Shown: positions 41,860 through 53,866, counted from the first letter of the stretch. The stretch: 64,000 nt of DNA from Pelobates cultripes (GCA_933207985.1 OW240916.1:80709179-80773178); one strand, 5' to 3'. Notes: a model not told the origin generated them from the sequence alone. Made by a program: numbers and translations.

Positions 41860-42980
41860 AGCACTCTTTTTAGTTACCCCAATAATAATAATTTGTTTTA
41901 GCTCACCTATTTCTATTTTCAGAATGTCAGGAGGCAGAGGAAGAAGCCATACTAAATAATAAAATCTTAAGAATTAATTAGAAATTTATTCCTAGAAACC
42001 CAGACAGGAAAATAAAAATTAAAAGTTCTTACCTTATAACAGAAAACACTGTCTTGGGCAGCACACACCAACCATAGAAGAGTACAGCAGCACAGGAACT
42101 GTAACTGAATAGTTCTATTTGAAGTAGCCGTACCCTTATCCTTTAAGAACTCCTACTCACCAGTTTAACGAGGTCACATGTGCCTAGTAGCCTACTTCTA
42201 CCATAATTTCTTCAGGTCAAATTCCTGTTCTACGCATGTGTGCACATGCCACTACCTGGGGTTGCACTCCAAAGAGCTACCAAGGAAGAATCAGGCAAAT
42301 AGACTCAAGCAAGAAAAACTTAAATCACCCTCAAAGTAAGAAGAGTATCTCAAATAGCAGAACATCAGAACACTAGATCAACAAGAACAAGGCTTAATAT
42401 ACCACTGCCTCTATGGAAGAAATCCATAATGGGGATCTTACCTAAGGAGATTCTTTAAAGGATAACTGACCCATTGAGCACATAACAATCCTTTAATATA
42501 AGGGGAGTATTTTTACAGTTATACTAACACCTGAACTCATGGTTGCCATTCCTATATGTTGAGTAATTCTATTCCTTAGATAACATCCCCAATAATATTT
42601 GAATGCAGAACAGTATCTAAACATAAGGAAAAACTCTGTTTGTCCTGCCCGTGCAGGCTTATTACGGAGTTCTTCAGACGAAGAGAGGATGAACTTTGTC
42701 TGGTAAACCAATGGTAAACATGGGAGGTGGCCAAAAAATAAAAGTAATCAGAATATAAATACCCATTGTCCGACTGAAGACAGAAAAAAGACTGAAGCAT
42801 GGAAGGAAGAGGGAATTTTATGCCAACAGTCTAGTTAATTGTTTCCTGTCCTGAACGGGCAGGTGGTAGAGCAACCCATAAGTGAAGGTGCCATGATTAG
42901 CCAGGAAAGTGTTTTTAATACTATAGGGTCAGGAATACAGGTTGGTGTTCTTCACCCTATCCTATATAGTGTTCCTTAAA
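41860..42980. other. No gene recognised
   Basis: AT-rich DNA with a few retroelement-looking phrases (TGTCCTGCCCGTGCAGGC near 42638, and TGTCCTGAACGGGCAGG near 42848, which can pair with it in inverted orientation). This pair may mark the ends of a small foldback element, but no target duplication was identified. Confidence 0.35.
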
Positions 42981-42990
42981 CTAAACCATG

Positions 42991-43054
42991 ACTTTAACAC
43001 CTTAAGGACCAAACTTCTGGAATAAAAGGACGTCAAGTGTCCTTAAGGGGTTAA
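42991..43054. mobile_element. Short hairpin MITE (CCTTAAGGAC family)
   Basis: TTAACACCTTAAGGACC...GTCCTTAAGGGGTTAA, an inverted repeat around AAACTTCTGGAATAAAAGG. A copy in the opposite orientation lies at 46421-46496. Confidence 0.75.
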
Positions 43055-43213
43055 AGGACCACAATAGGCACCCAGACCACTTCAGCTCAAGGAAGTGGTC
43101 TGGGTACCAGGTCCCTCTCGCTTTAACCCCTCAGATGAAAACATAGCAGTTTCAGAGAAACTGCTATGTTTACATTATGGTTAATCCAGCCTCTAGTGGC
43201 TGTCTCACTATAC
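43051..43213 (-). mobile_element. TTAA-type MITE, truncated
   Basis: TTAAAGGACCACAATAGGCACCCAGACCAC..., ATAGCAGTTTCAGAGAAACT and CCTCTAGTGGCTGTC; the inverted equivalent of the right half of 48705-49148. It is cut by LINE sequence at about 43214. Confidence 0.83.
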
Positions 43214-44335
43214 TGACTCCCTTGGTAAACTCATTAGCTCCTTTGGCTTCCAATATAATTTCTATGCAGATGACACACAAATCTACCTGTCCTCTCCTGA
43301 TCTATCCCCGTCCCTCTTGACTAGTGTATCTGACTGTCTCTTTGCTATTTCTAACTGGATGGCTGGCCACTTCCTTAAACTAAACTTGACCAAAACTGAA
43401 ATTCTGGTCTTTCCTCCCTCAGGTGTTGTTACTCCTGTGTCTGTCTCCCTCCAAGTCAACGGTGCTACCATCAGCTCCACCACGCAGGCTCACAGCCTAG
43501 GTGTTCTCTTTGACTCCGACCTCTCCTTCAAGCCTCTTGTTCAGTCTATCGCCAAATCCTGTCATTTCCATCTCAAAAACATAGCGCGCATCCGCCCCTA
43601 CTTAACGCCTGATGCGACTAAGGTGCTGGTCCATTCCACTGTCCTTTCTCGCCTTGACTACATAATCCACTTCTCAGTGGTCTTACGTGCGCCCAACTTG
43701 GGCAGTTACAGTCCATAATGAATGCGGGGGTGAGGTTCATTTTCCTGTCCGCATGCACCTCCCACGTCTCACCCTTCTGTCAGTCCCTACATTGGCTTCC
43801 TATAAGATAGAGCTCAATTTAAAATTCTGGTTCTTGCTTTCAAATCTCTACATAATGCTGCTCCCACCTACCTATCCTCCCTTATACACAAGTATGTCCC
43901 GTCTAGGCCCTTACAATCTGCTGAAGACTTAAGTCTATCTTCTGTCCGTATTCCCACCTCTGATGCTCGCCTTCAAGATTTCTCGAGGGCTGCACCGTTC
44001 CTGTGGAACTCTCTTCCCTCCTCCGTTAGATGCTCACCCAGTCTCCACTCCTTCAAAAAATTGTTAAAAACCCACTTCTTCATAAAAGGGTATCAATTGA
44101 ACTGTTAATAGCTCCCGACTGATTCCTCTTCTGCAACTGTCACTAGTCTAATACTATCCTTACCTTTTTGTGTCATTTTACCCCACTCCCTCTATCATGT
44201 AAGCTCATTGAGCAGGGCCCCCAACTCTGTTCCTGTGTGTCCAACTTGTCTGGTTACAACTACATGTCTGTTCGTCCACCCATTGTAAAGCACTGTGGAA
44301 TTTGATGGCGCTATATAAATAATATTTTCTCATGC
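43214..44335 (+). mobile_element. L2/CR1-like LINE, 3' end
   Basis: An RT C-terminal region is followed by an untranslated tail reading GTAAAGCACTGTGGAATTTG and GGCGCTATATAAATAATA, a typical LINE 3' tail of this group. It is strongly 5' truncated. Confidence 0.85.
43240..44110 (+). pseudogene. L2/CR1-like reverse transcriptase C-terminal part
   Basis: [10 protein letters not shown] (about 43260-43290, the catalytic FADD/YADD box) is followed by [63 protein letters not shown] and LSRLDYI. After frameshifts, LVLAFKSLHNAAPTYL, SRPLRSAEDLSL and FLWNSLPSSVR with LHSFKKLLKTHFF complete the C-terminus near 44090. Several frameshifts make it non-functional. Confidence 0.9.
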
Positions 44336-44877
44336 TATTTCGTCTTTCTAAGTGCACATGCTCGGCTTACTTTCCCTAAATGTTTATGCCTAGCACTGTT
44401 AACTTTCATGTAAAAAAAATAATTTAAAAAAATGTGCTGTTTAAAATATACATTGCTTGCAAGCTGTGACACTATGGTTGACCATGTATTGGTTGACATT
44501 ATTGTACCTTCTCAGCATATCAAAAATAAAGAATTTATTAAAAAAAACATTATTCTAGTCTCAATGGGTGACCTCTGTACAGTGTTAACAAATAGGTCAC
44601 TAGAGAGCCATTTCTACCATTTCGGTTTATATTTCTATGCTACCTTATCCTTTCTTAGATGCTTATTTCTGAAGTAAGAAATAACTCCTGTCACTTTCAA
44701 GTTAAAGGCATCCATTATAGATTGCACGAGAAGATGTATGTTGCCATCAACCATCGCAAGCCATGATTGATGGAAATTGGCATGATGTTGTGACAAAGCT
44801 CTATCTATTGGCACATTTTGCCCAAATATTGGACCTACGTGAGAAGAGAGAAAGTCACAAAGATTCAACCAAGGGTT

Positions 44878-45036
44878 AAAGGGATTCTGTAAGCACCCAG
44901 ACCATCACAATGAAGTGGTCTGGATGACATATCCCTCTTGTCCTAACCCTGCAACTGAATACATTGCCATTCTGTAGGAATGCAATATTTTCATTGCAGG
45001 GTTAAGCAGCCTCTAGTGGCTGTCATACGGACAACT
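44878..45036 (-). mobile_element. TTAA-type MITE, partial
   Basis: TTAAAGGGATTCTGTAAGCACCCAGACCA, GAAGTGGTCTGG, GCAGGGTTAAGCAGCCTCTAGTGGCTGTCA; same family plan as 43051-43213. Confidence 0.75.
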
Positions 45037-45289
45037 GGTTGAGATTTGGGGTTTAAGAACTTTTGTGTCATATAGGATACACATATAATTGCGGAAATTG
45101 CACAAACAAATGCCAGCCCTCCCAGGATGTATCATTAAAAACTATGCTAATAATTTTGTGTATTTTCCAAGTATATTCTGCCTTTAGTTGTAGCAAGCAA
45201 GCTACTTCTATATTATAACTGACAATATCTAAAGAAATTAGAATTTAAAAGTAAAGCAGACTATCCAGTGCAGGAATGCTTATATTCTT

Positions 45290-45772
45290 ATAGACACCCT
45301 GGGCACCAATACTACTTTAGGTTAAATTATTAAATACTACTTTGATGGATTTGACGTATATGCTCAAAACTTTAGTTTTTGCAAAATACTGAACCATAAG
45401 CCCGCCTCTATATCATCACCCCCGTCTTCAGAAAGACTTCCTTCTCAAAGGTGTGCACACAGCTCAGCAACTGCTAGTACTGAATGATCTGAACAAGACA
45501 ATCTGCATTAGGAGAGGACACACAGGCAGACAGAGCAAGGCTACTGCTAGCCGAATGTAGTTTCTCTGATTGCAGCCAGGTAGTGAATTAAAACCGCCTT
45601 ACTAAGTACTGTTGTGGCAGAGTACATATACCTTTGATGAGGAAGTCTTTCAGGCATGACGGCAGTGGCTAAATAGACAGGATTATGTGGTAAAAAAAAA
45701 ACAAAAAAAAACAGCATATTAACGAGGCCAAAAATTTATCAAATGCATTGGTGCCTGGAGTGTCCCTTTATG
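45290..45772. mobile_element. TTAA/T2-like MITE, about 480 bp
   Basis: Left end TAGACACCCTGGGCACCAAT and right end ATTGGTGCCTGGAGTGTCCC are inverted copies of each other. The interior has no ORF. Confidence 0.65.
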
Positions 45773-45930
45773 GATGGACAACGAAAACAGGATGGTCCAG
45801 GCACTAAGGGTTAAATAGTAGGAATATTTATTTGGTGAAACAAAGCAACGTTTCAACCTCAACTGAGGTCTTTATCAAACCTGGGATTGAGGGAGAGTGT
45901 GGTTTATTTACTTTGGTTTCAACTATTAAG
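45773..45930 (-). repeat. PLE terminal fragment with hammerhead-like motif
   Basis: The minus strand reads TTTGATAAAGACCTCAGTTG, then AGGTTGAAACGTTGC and CACCAAATAAATATT. GACCTC and GAGGT(T) form stem II before GAAAC. This phrase is typical of vertebrate PLE ends. It is a degenerate fragment without coding sequence. Confidence 0.65.
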
Positions 45931-46085
45931 GATGGAGGCAAAAGTCCAATTTCTGAAATAAAACCTAGAATCTACATTGTGTTTAATTTGAGGGAACATT
46001 ATAGCGTTGGGAATACAAACCTATATTCCTAACTCTATTAGTGGTATCTATAGTATTCACCCACCCCCTTTTGTGCGATCAAAAA

Positions 46086-46089
<4 letters not shown>

Positions 46090-46116
<27 letters not shown>

Positions 46117-46120
46117 AATT
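46090..46120. repeat. (TA)n microsatellite
   Basis: Uninterrupted TATATA run followed by an AT-rich stretch. Confidence 0.95.
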
Positions 46121-46294
46121 ATTTTATTTTTTTACTCACCTCCCTGTTCCCCCTTAAGGGCTTCCAACATTGATGGCCAATCCAATTCATTGAAGACCTG
46201 ATGCGCATGCACAGCGAGCACATCACATGCTTCTTAAGAGAAATCCTGGAACCAAGCATCACGTGACAGAGATTTACTCTGAGTGCAATAATTT

Positions 46295-46496
46295 GAAAGC
46301 CACTACAGGCATGTTTAACCCTTCAAGGTATGCATTGCTCTTTCTGGAAATGGCAATGTTTTACCTTGAAGTGTTAAACATACAGGATCACTGCATCCGG
46401 AACACTTCATTGATATGTGACTTTAACCCCTTAAGGACACATGACGGAAATATTCCGTCACGATTCCCTTTTATTCCAGAAGTTGTGTCCTTAAAG
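46295..46496. mobile_element. TTAA-type MITE fragment and adjacent CCTTAAGGAC hairpin MITE
   Basis: 46295-46420 contains an ATTGC...GGCAATG inverted segment and GGAACACTTCATTGA, as in the TTAA-type family. 46421-46496 starts CTTTAACCCCTTAAGGACAC and includes TTTTATTCCAGAAGTTG, the opposite orientation of 42991-43054. Confidence 0.65.
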
Positions 46497-46932
46497 AAAA
46501 ATCCTTAAAGCACCATTAACCCCTTAAGTATCCCTGTCCATATAGGTCTTCTAAAAGGATATTAAGGGCTTTCTTTTCATATTCTATAAGTATACGTAAC
46601 ATTGAGTGCAAATAAAATGTTAAATATGGGCAGACAGGAAAAAATATGCTAAAAAGCTAATTTCACTCCCCCCCTACAAATCACATTCAGTGCAACTAAA
46701 GAAATCACAATAGATCACATATCAGTCCTAATTATTAAATGCCCCATGCTAATCCAAAACATAACCCCTTTGTTCAACTCTAAACCAACCCAACCTCTAT
46801 ACTTAAACTTATTCAGGCTATATACCTACTACAAACACACTATACTATCCCTAACCCTAAATCAGCATGAACCAACCATACCAAAGGATGAACCCTTACC
46901 TTACACTAAGGAAACCCTCTGCTAATATACAT

Positions 46933-47371
46933 ACCGTATATACTTGAGTATAAGACAGGATTTTCAGCACATTTTTTGTGCTGCAAAACCCCCACTCGTC
47001 TTAAACTCGAGTCAATGTCTGTATTATGGCAACTTACACTGCCATAATACAGACTAGGACCGCCGGGCTCATTACAAGCCTGGCGGTCCTGTTGGGGGCT
47101 GGCAGGAAGCTTTTACTTACCTTTCCTGCAGCTCCTGTCAGCTCCTTTCTCTCTCCTCCGGTCCGGTAAGCTCCCCTGTCAGCTCCACTGTAAGTGGAGA
47201 GAAAGGAGCTGACAGGAGCTGTAGGAAAGGTAAGTTACAGCTCTCTGCCAGCCCCCCTCATACACAGCCCATCCACTGGACCACCAGGGAATGAGAGCCC
47301 CCCTGCCTGGCCAGCTAACAAGCAGGGAGGGGGGACGAAAAAAATAAATAAAAATTTAAATAAAATAAAAA

Positions 47372-47414
<43 letters not shown>

Positions 47415-47672
47415 AACATTAAAATAATTTTTAAAAAAATTATAAAAATGCCCACCCCCCACCAAGGCTCTGCATCACACACACACTGCATTAATTATAT
47501 ACACACACTGTAAATATTCAATATAAATTTTTTGGGGGATATAATTTAGAAATGTACCAGTAGCTGCTGCATTTCCCACCCTAGTCATACTCGAGTCAAT
47601 AAGTTTTCCCAGTTTTTTGGGTTAAAATTAGGGGTCTCGACTTATATTCGGGTCGACTTGAGTATATACGGT
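46933..47672. mobile_element. 740-bp TA-flanked MITE with internal hairpins
   Basis: Left end TACCGTATATACTTGAGTAT and right end ACTTGAGTATATACGGTA are inverted copies, with TA at both outer edges as for Tc1/mariner-type target sites. A 20+ bp hairpin near 47010-47050 (GTATTATGGCAA / TGCCATAATAC) and a second (47105-47235, CTTACCTTTCCTGCAGCTCC inverted later) lie inside, with a (TA)n run at 47378-47408. No transposase. Confidence 0.8.
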
Positions 47673-48570
47673 ACATATATCAGCAGACTGGTTTCCTATT
47701 TAAAACAATAGTCTGTGACTGCCATCTACTGTCTGTTTTCCGCATTACTAATGTTTGGACTTTTAGCATGCTGCACCTGCAGATTGCCAGGTTCCTAGCA
47801 GTAGTCACAGGGTAAAGTAAAGCACTGACCAGTCAGTAGAAGGGAGACCATGCCAGGAAGGTCCCTTGAGCAGATGCAGACTGAGAATTCCCATGACTGA
47901 TCATGACACAGATAATCTGTTAGTCTTGGGTCAATAAATGTGGCCCTAGGTTCCAGAGGTATTATAGATAACCTGGTCTCCCATGTGTGAGAAGAGACTT
48001 AACCCTGCTCACACCACATTGCAGCAGGGTTTAAATCCCCATTCAACGGGAGTGCTGAAAACAAGTCAGCTGTCAGTCTGAGGGTACTATAAAATGGCCC
48101 CAGTTTGTAGAGGTGAGCTCATTGTATTGACTGATAACTAGGACTCCCTTGTGTTACTCTGTTCCATGGAGCAACTCCAAAGCCCTACCTCATCTATTAT
48201 TTTCTCAGTTATCCTGCTGATAAATAAACTGTAAACATGCAATACATGAGCTCCACACAATGGGGAATTTAATTCCTTCCCTCAAAATAGTTGCCAGTGA
48301 AAATAATGATTTTTAATGTTTGGGTGCTGTGGGTACAATTTATTTTTTTTGTTTCCATCATTTCAGTCTACTTTATGCTGAAAACATAAAATTTTAACAT
48401 GCTAAGCTCTACATATGTACAATATTTCTAGCTTGTATCATGGGCGTCCACAGGAACTTTTTTCGGGGGGGCATTATTGTAATGACATCCACGTTTGGTC
48501 CCTTTTTTACAGTGTCATGAAGGGGAGAAGCATAGTCATTATCACATAAAGCCAGGGTGCGTTTTCACAA
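47673..48570. other. No gene recognised
   Basis: Mixed-composition DNA. GGGCGTCCACAGGAACTTTT near 48444 followed by a G run looks like the edge of a hAT-type repeat. No coding support. Confidence 0.4.
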
Positions 48571-48704
48571 CATGTTTGTATTCCTGACACTATAGTGTTC
48601 CTTTAAGCAAATTAAAGGAACATTTTGGTCACCATAACAACTTCATCAAAATGAAAATGCTATGATGCCAGGAAGCCCCTGGGTGGTCTCTTTCCTTTAA
48701 GGGG

Positions 48705-49148
48705 TTAAAGGACCACTATAGTGCCAGGAAAACATACTCGTTTTCCTGGCACTATAGTGCCCTGAGGGTGCCCCCACCCTCAAGGACCCCCTCCCGCCCG
48801 GCTCTGGAAAGGGGTTAAAACTTACCTTTTTCCAGCGCTGGGCGGGGAGCTCTCCTCCTCCGATCCTCCTTCTCTCCTCCCCGTCGGCTGAATGCGCGCG
48901 CATTCAGCTGGTCACATAGGAAAGCATTCATAATGAAAATCACAGTGAGAAGCACGCAAGCGCCTCTAGCGGCTGTCAATGAGACAGCCGCTAGAGGAAA
49001 TAGAGGAAGGCTTAACCCATTCATAAACATAGCAGTTTCTCTGAAACTGCTATGTTTATAAAAAAAAATGGGTTAACCCTAGCTGGACCTGGCACCCAGA
49101 CCACTTCATTAAGCTGAAGTGGTCTGGGTGCCTAGAGTGGTCCTTTAA
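48705..49148. mobile_element. Complete TTAA-type (T2/Kolobok-like) MITE
   Basis: TTAA (48705-48708), AGGACCACTATAGTGCC at the left, AGTGGTCCT at the right, then TTAA (49145-49148). Internal hairpins are CCAGGAAAACA / TTTTCCTGGCACTATAG, GAATGCGCGCGCATTC, CCTCTAGCGGCTGTC / GACAGCCGCTAGAGG, and ACATAGCAGTTTC / GAAACTGCTATGT. TTAA target sites with AAGG-type ends match the T2/Kolobok MITEs described in Xenopus. Confidence 0.9.
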
Positions 49149-49499
49149 ACCACTCTCAAATGGTTTAACCCCAAAGGCTTCCTCCAGCTCCAGATTTCCA
49201 GGTCGCTCAGTGGTATTCGACTTCTGAAACGGAGTGTCAGGAAGTGCAGATTGACGTCAGGCATGGGTGCTACAGATAGGCTAGAGTGGTCAGTTGACGC
49301 TCTAAGCCAATCGCTAGTTCCCGGTTCATAAAAATGTTTAACTTTTTTTTATGAATGGGGAGCTACTGATTGGCTTAGAGTGCCAGCTGACCGATCTAGT
49401 GCTGAACACATTAACACTGATATTTCTTTTTACCTGGGGCCAGGCCCAGGTACCAAAGCCTTATGATGTGGTGTCCAGAATAAAGTGGAGGGTTCACTT

Positions 49500-50446
49500 C
49501 ACTTGTCCTTCCTGCTCCAATCTCCTTTTCTTCTCCTTCATTTGACACTGTTTTCTCTCCTACTTATGCTCCTTTACCTTTCTGCTTATTGTGCTCCCCC
49601 TTCTGATCCTTCTCCTACTGTACCTTTGTGTTCCTTCTGATTCTTTCGGCTCCTTCTGTCCCTTTCTGCTCTTTGCAGACCCTTCCTGCTAATTTCTGTT
49701 CCTTCTCCTACATCACCTTTGTGCTCCTCTGTCCCTTCTTGCTCATTGCTGCCATTTTCAGCTCCTTGCTGACCCTTTCTGCTCATTTCTATTCCTTCTC
49801 CTTTCTGCTCCTTCTCTTACTTTACCTTCCTGGTCCTTGCTGACCCTTCTTGTAGGCTCTCTCTGCCCCCCATGCGCTTCACTTGCCTGATCTGTAGGGT
49901 CTCTCTGCCCCCCATGTGCCTCCCTTCCCTGATCTGTAGGCTCTCTGCGCCCCCCCCATGCGCCTCACTTGCCTGATCTGTAGGCTCTCTTTATGTGCCT
50001 CACTTGCCTGATCTGTAGGCTCTCTCTTGTCGCCTCACTTGCCTGATCTGTAGGCTCTGCCCCCATGTGCCTCCCTTCCTGATCTGTAGGCTCTCCTGGC
50101 CCCATGTGCCTCACTTGCCTGATCTGTAGGCTCGCCCCCATGTGCCTCACTTGCCTTTTCTGTAGGCTCTCTCGCCCCCATGGTGCCACTTGCTGATCTG
50201 GCAGGCTCTCTGGCCCCCCATCGCCTCACTTGCCTGATCTGTAAGCTCTCTCTGCCCCCATGCGCCTCACTTCCCTGATCTGTAGGCTCTGCCCCCCATG
50301 CGCCTCACTTCCCTAATCTGTAGGTTCTGCCCCCCATGCGCCTCACTTCCCTGATCTGTAGGCTCTGCCCCCCATGCGCCTCACTTCCCTGATCTGTAGG
50401 CTCTGCCCCCCATGCGCCTCACTTCCCTGATCTGTAGGCTCTGCCC
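49500..50446 (-). repeat. CT-rich degenerate repeat and ~40-bp minisatellite
   Basis: 49500-49850 is CCTTCTGCTC-type degenerate repeat. 49850-50446 has about 15 units of CATGCGCCTCACTTGCCTGA followed by TCTGTAGGCTCT(CT)GCCCCC; later units are shorter (about 38 bp) and almost identical. The short minus-strand ORFs are repeat translations. Confidence 0.92.
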
Positions 50447-50765
50447 CAGGGGCGTATTAGCCGCGAGGCAAAAAAAAAGGGAAGGAGGTTGGGGGGGGGA
50501 TTTAAATTTAAAAAAAGTTAATGTGTGTGTCTGACTGTGTGTGTGTGTGTCTGACTGTGTGTGTGTGTCTGACTGTGTGTGTGTGTCTGACTGTGTGTGT
50601 GTTTGTCTGACTGTGTGTGTGTGTTGTGTCTGACTGTGTGTGTGTGTTTGTGATACGGCTGTGTGTGTTTGTGATACTGACTGTGTGTGTGTTTGTGTGT
50701 ATTTAGAAAGGAGGCGAGGAAAGGGGCACCCTGAGTTTGTCCTACCTAAGACACTTCAGGATACC
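50447..50765. mobile_element. hAT element related to 11366-11996, inserted in the minisatellite
   Basis: It begins CAGGGGCGTATTAGCCGCGA and has CTGACTGTGTGTG microsatellite units and TGTGTATTTAGAAAGG, as in the copy at 11366. The right end GTCCTACCTAAGACA...ATACCTACTCA is a diverged version of that copy's end. The minisatellite resumes after it. No target duplication is recognisable because both sides are repeats. Confidence 0.75.
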
Positions 50766-51125
50766 TACTCACCCCCATCGCATACTCACCCACCTGATCT
50801 GTAGGCTCTCTGCCCCATCGCCCTCCCACCTGATCTGTGACTCTCTGCCCCCCCATCTCACTTCCTGATCTGTGGGTTCTCACCTTTAAGCCTCACTTAC
50901 CTGATCTGTAGGCTCTCTGCCCCCCATGCCTCACTTACACCTGATCCTTAGGCTCTCTCACCTTTATCGCCTCACTTACCTGATATGTAGGCTCTCTCTG
51001 CCCCCCATGCGCCTCACTTACCTGATATGTAGGCTCTCTCTGCCCCCCATGCGCCTCACTTACCTGATATGTAGGCTCTCTCTGCCCCCCATGCGCCTCA
51101 CTTACCTGATATGTAGGCTGTCTCT
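50766..51125 (-). repeat. Continuation of the ~40-bp minisatellite
   Basis: Units of CCTCACTTACCTGATATGTA and GGCTCTCTCTGCCCCCCATG; the last four are nearly identical at 42 bp. Confidence 0.93.
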
Positions 51126-51412
51126 GCTGGCTGCATGTGTTGCTCCCCTGCGGATTCAGTCAGAGAAAAGCAGGGATAAGATGTAGCTTCCTGTCCCTGT
51201 CTCTCCATACACCACGCCACTTACTGGGCGGCGCCGGTATTTCACTGTATTTTCAATCATCTATACATTTTTCTGTGATATAAATCTAGATTAGTTCTCT
51301 TAACTCTTCCATACATTAAGACTTTTTGTTTTATTGAATGCATATAAACCGGTTCAGAGAGCCTCCCTGCCTACTCTACAGCAATCTGCAATATAAAGAA
51401 AAAACTAACTAC

Positions 51413-52033
51413 AATGTAAACCCAGCCAGCCAAGCAGCCACCACCAGCGCAATGTAAACCCAGCCAGCCAAGCAGCCACCACCAGCGCAATGTAAACCAA
51501 CCCAAGCAGCCACCACCAGCGCAATGTAAACCCAGCCAAGCAGCCACCACCAGCGCAATGTAAACCCAGCCAAGCAGCCACCACCAGCGCAATGTAAACC
51601 CAGCCAAGCAGCCACCACCAGCGCAATGTAAACCCAGCCAAGCAGGCGCCACCAGCACAATGTAAACCAACCCAAGCAGCCGCCACCAGCGCAATGTAAA
51701 CCCAGCCAAGCAGCCACCACCAGCGCAATGTAAACCAACCCAAGCAGCCACCACCAGCGCAATGTAAACCCAGCCAAGCAGCCACCACCAGCCACGTAAA
51801 CCCAACCAGCCACCACCAGCAATGTAAACCCAACCAGCCACCACCAGCAATGTAAACCCAACCAGCCACCACCAGCCATGTAAACCCAACCAGCCACCAC
51901 CAGCCATGTAAACCCAACCAGCCACCACCAACCATGTAAACCTAACCAGCCACCACCAGCAATGTAAACCCAACCAGCCACCACCAGCAATGTAAACCCA
52001 ACCAGCCACCACCAGCAATGTAAACCCAACAAG
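51413..52033 (+). repeat. 28-34-bp minisatellite (AATGTAAACCCAGCC)
   Basis: About 12 units of AATGTAAACCCAGCCAAGCA plus GCCACCACCAGCGC (34 bp) followed by about 9 shorter units with AACCAGCCACCACCAGC (28-29 bp). All three minus-strand frames stay open for 170-215 residues because the array lacks stops; no protein is implied. Confidence 0.95.
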
Positions 52034-53866
52034 CCATTGATGGGTACTTAATAAATCTGTTCATCCCACAATACAACTATGCACAGACATTTAAATGCAT
52101 AAACATTTTATTAGTTTCCAGCAATAATCCATAAAATAAAAAGAAAATTATCCTCTTTTGGCATTTTCAAAGGTTCAGTTTTTTTTCTTCCTTTTAAAAG
52201 TTCACTGGGGGGGGGGAGGAGGGAGCGGGGTCATATATTGTTTTGTTTTTTATTAATTCAACTGCGCTGTTAAAGAAAAAAAAAATTTTAATAAAAATAT
52301 GGTGCTGGGGGAAAATGTTTTGTGAGTGAAAGTAACAATGGGAAAGGCTCTCCTCTCTTCCTCTTAACGGTAAGTACTTTAAACAGTGCTTGTATTTTTT
52401 CTTTAGGAAAATATAATAGAAGGTTTTATTATCGGTAGAAGAAGAAAGTGGCAAAATACAGTTATCCACCCAGGTGCAAGGATTGTGCTACCTGGCCAAC
52501 ACATTAATGCCACAACTGAAACTGCTGCTGGTCATATTGTGAGATCAGTTTTTTTATGTGTGCCAGTTTGTGGTGGAGATATTCACATTTATTTTTCTCT
52601 TCACTGTAGTTTGGATTTGTCTGTAAAGAAAGAAAAATACATAAGTGAAAAAAGCTTTATACAAATCTGTTTTCTTGATTGGACAGCTCGACCTAATATA
52701 CTGCAGTCTTAAGTATCTTTATATTGTTTAATATTTTCAGGCTATCATGCCAGATCTGTTACAGAAAGGGATGACCAGGTGATCACTCTTCCTCCCCTTA
52801 ATTCACTGTAAGCAGAGCACCATAAAGGCTAGCAAAACTGGCATGGCTGTTGCTCTAGCAACAGTTGACATTTAAAACAGCACTGCCTAGTGCAACTTTT
52901 GTTGCACAATCAGAATGCTTTAGAAAAGTTAACTATGGTTTGCGATTTATTTATTTCTTAAATATAAATTTACTTGCTTTTATAATATACATGTCTGAAT
53001 GGACTGGTACAATGTGCCATGGAAATTATTTCAACTTGCACAGAAAAATTACGCTTACAAAACCTTTCCCACACGGTGACTGGTGCTCTGTGTAATGCAG
53101 ACTTATTTAGAATTTAAAAATAAAGTCAAATATATCTGCTGTAAAGCAAATTACACTGGCTGTTCTGCATAGGAGATAAATACAAAAACTATGGAGAGTG
53201 TCACACCGCACACTAAATTCTGATATCCATGTCTACAACTATCATCATTCTAAATCAAAATCATGAACAAAAGTAGTGGAGGTGAAGAGACAAACCGTGA
53301 AATTCCAGCAGCAAAGGTCTATTTATTTTAAGACTGGTGGGAGCTGCAATCTACAGTAGCAAGCAATAGCAAACTATGGGAATAACTCTTTTCACATTAG
53401 TCTCCCTGTGCTGAATTACCAGAGGTTGTTATCCCTACTCCCCAAATAAAGAAAAATCCCTTAGGCACCATCTGATTTAAAAGCAACAGAAGTGCAAGAT
53501 GCAGGGAGGGGTACACTTTCCTCCTGATAAGTGAAACCAGAGTACCCTTCTATAGCATGGATTTATCTCCTGTGTTTAATACAGGTAAGAAACATTATAG
53601 GCGTTTGAAGCAAAGTCTTAGAGGAGGAGCAATTAGCAGTAAGACTTCACTGGTTTCCATGACACATTGCTCTAATTTAGAGGTTGGTTCAAAATATTTT
53701 TGTTTGGTCCGGTCAGCTCAGAATTACTTCTGTTTGACCCCTTTCAAACATCCCCCAGTGTTTTGGTGCAGCAAGGCATGCAGGAAGACACATTTCTCCC
53801 AAAGCATAGCTTTAAGACAAAGCATTAAATGCCGATAAAGCTAGATTGGAGTATGAGGTTACTTAC
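52034..53866 (-). other. ELL intron sequence; no further exon found
   Basis: After the 45-bp ELL exon a last exon encoding roughly 35-40 residues (the end of the occludin-homology domain) would be expected further left on the minus strand. I did not recognise it here or elsewhere in the window. No other gene is seen. Confidence 0.5.

Noticed and set aside
49500..51186. CRISPR-like array of ~40-bp units
   Set aside because: Units are contiguous without unique spacers, and the genome is eukaryotic; it is a minisatellite.
51371..52032. Three long minus-strand ORFs rich in Trp, Gly and Leu
   Set aside because: The same 28-34-bp repeat read in three frames; no start context or domain.
52485..53095. 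Short plus-strand ORFs as exons of a host gene
   Set aside because: No splice sites, motifs or similarity that I recognise; they lie on the opposite strand in the ELL locus.
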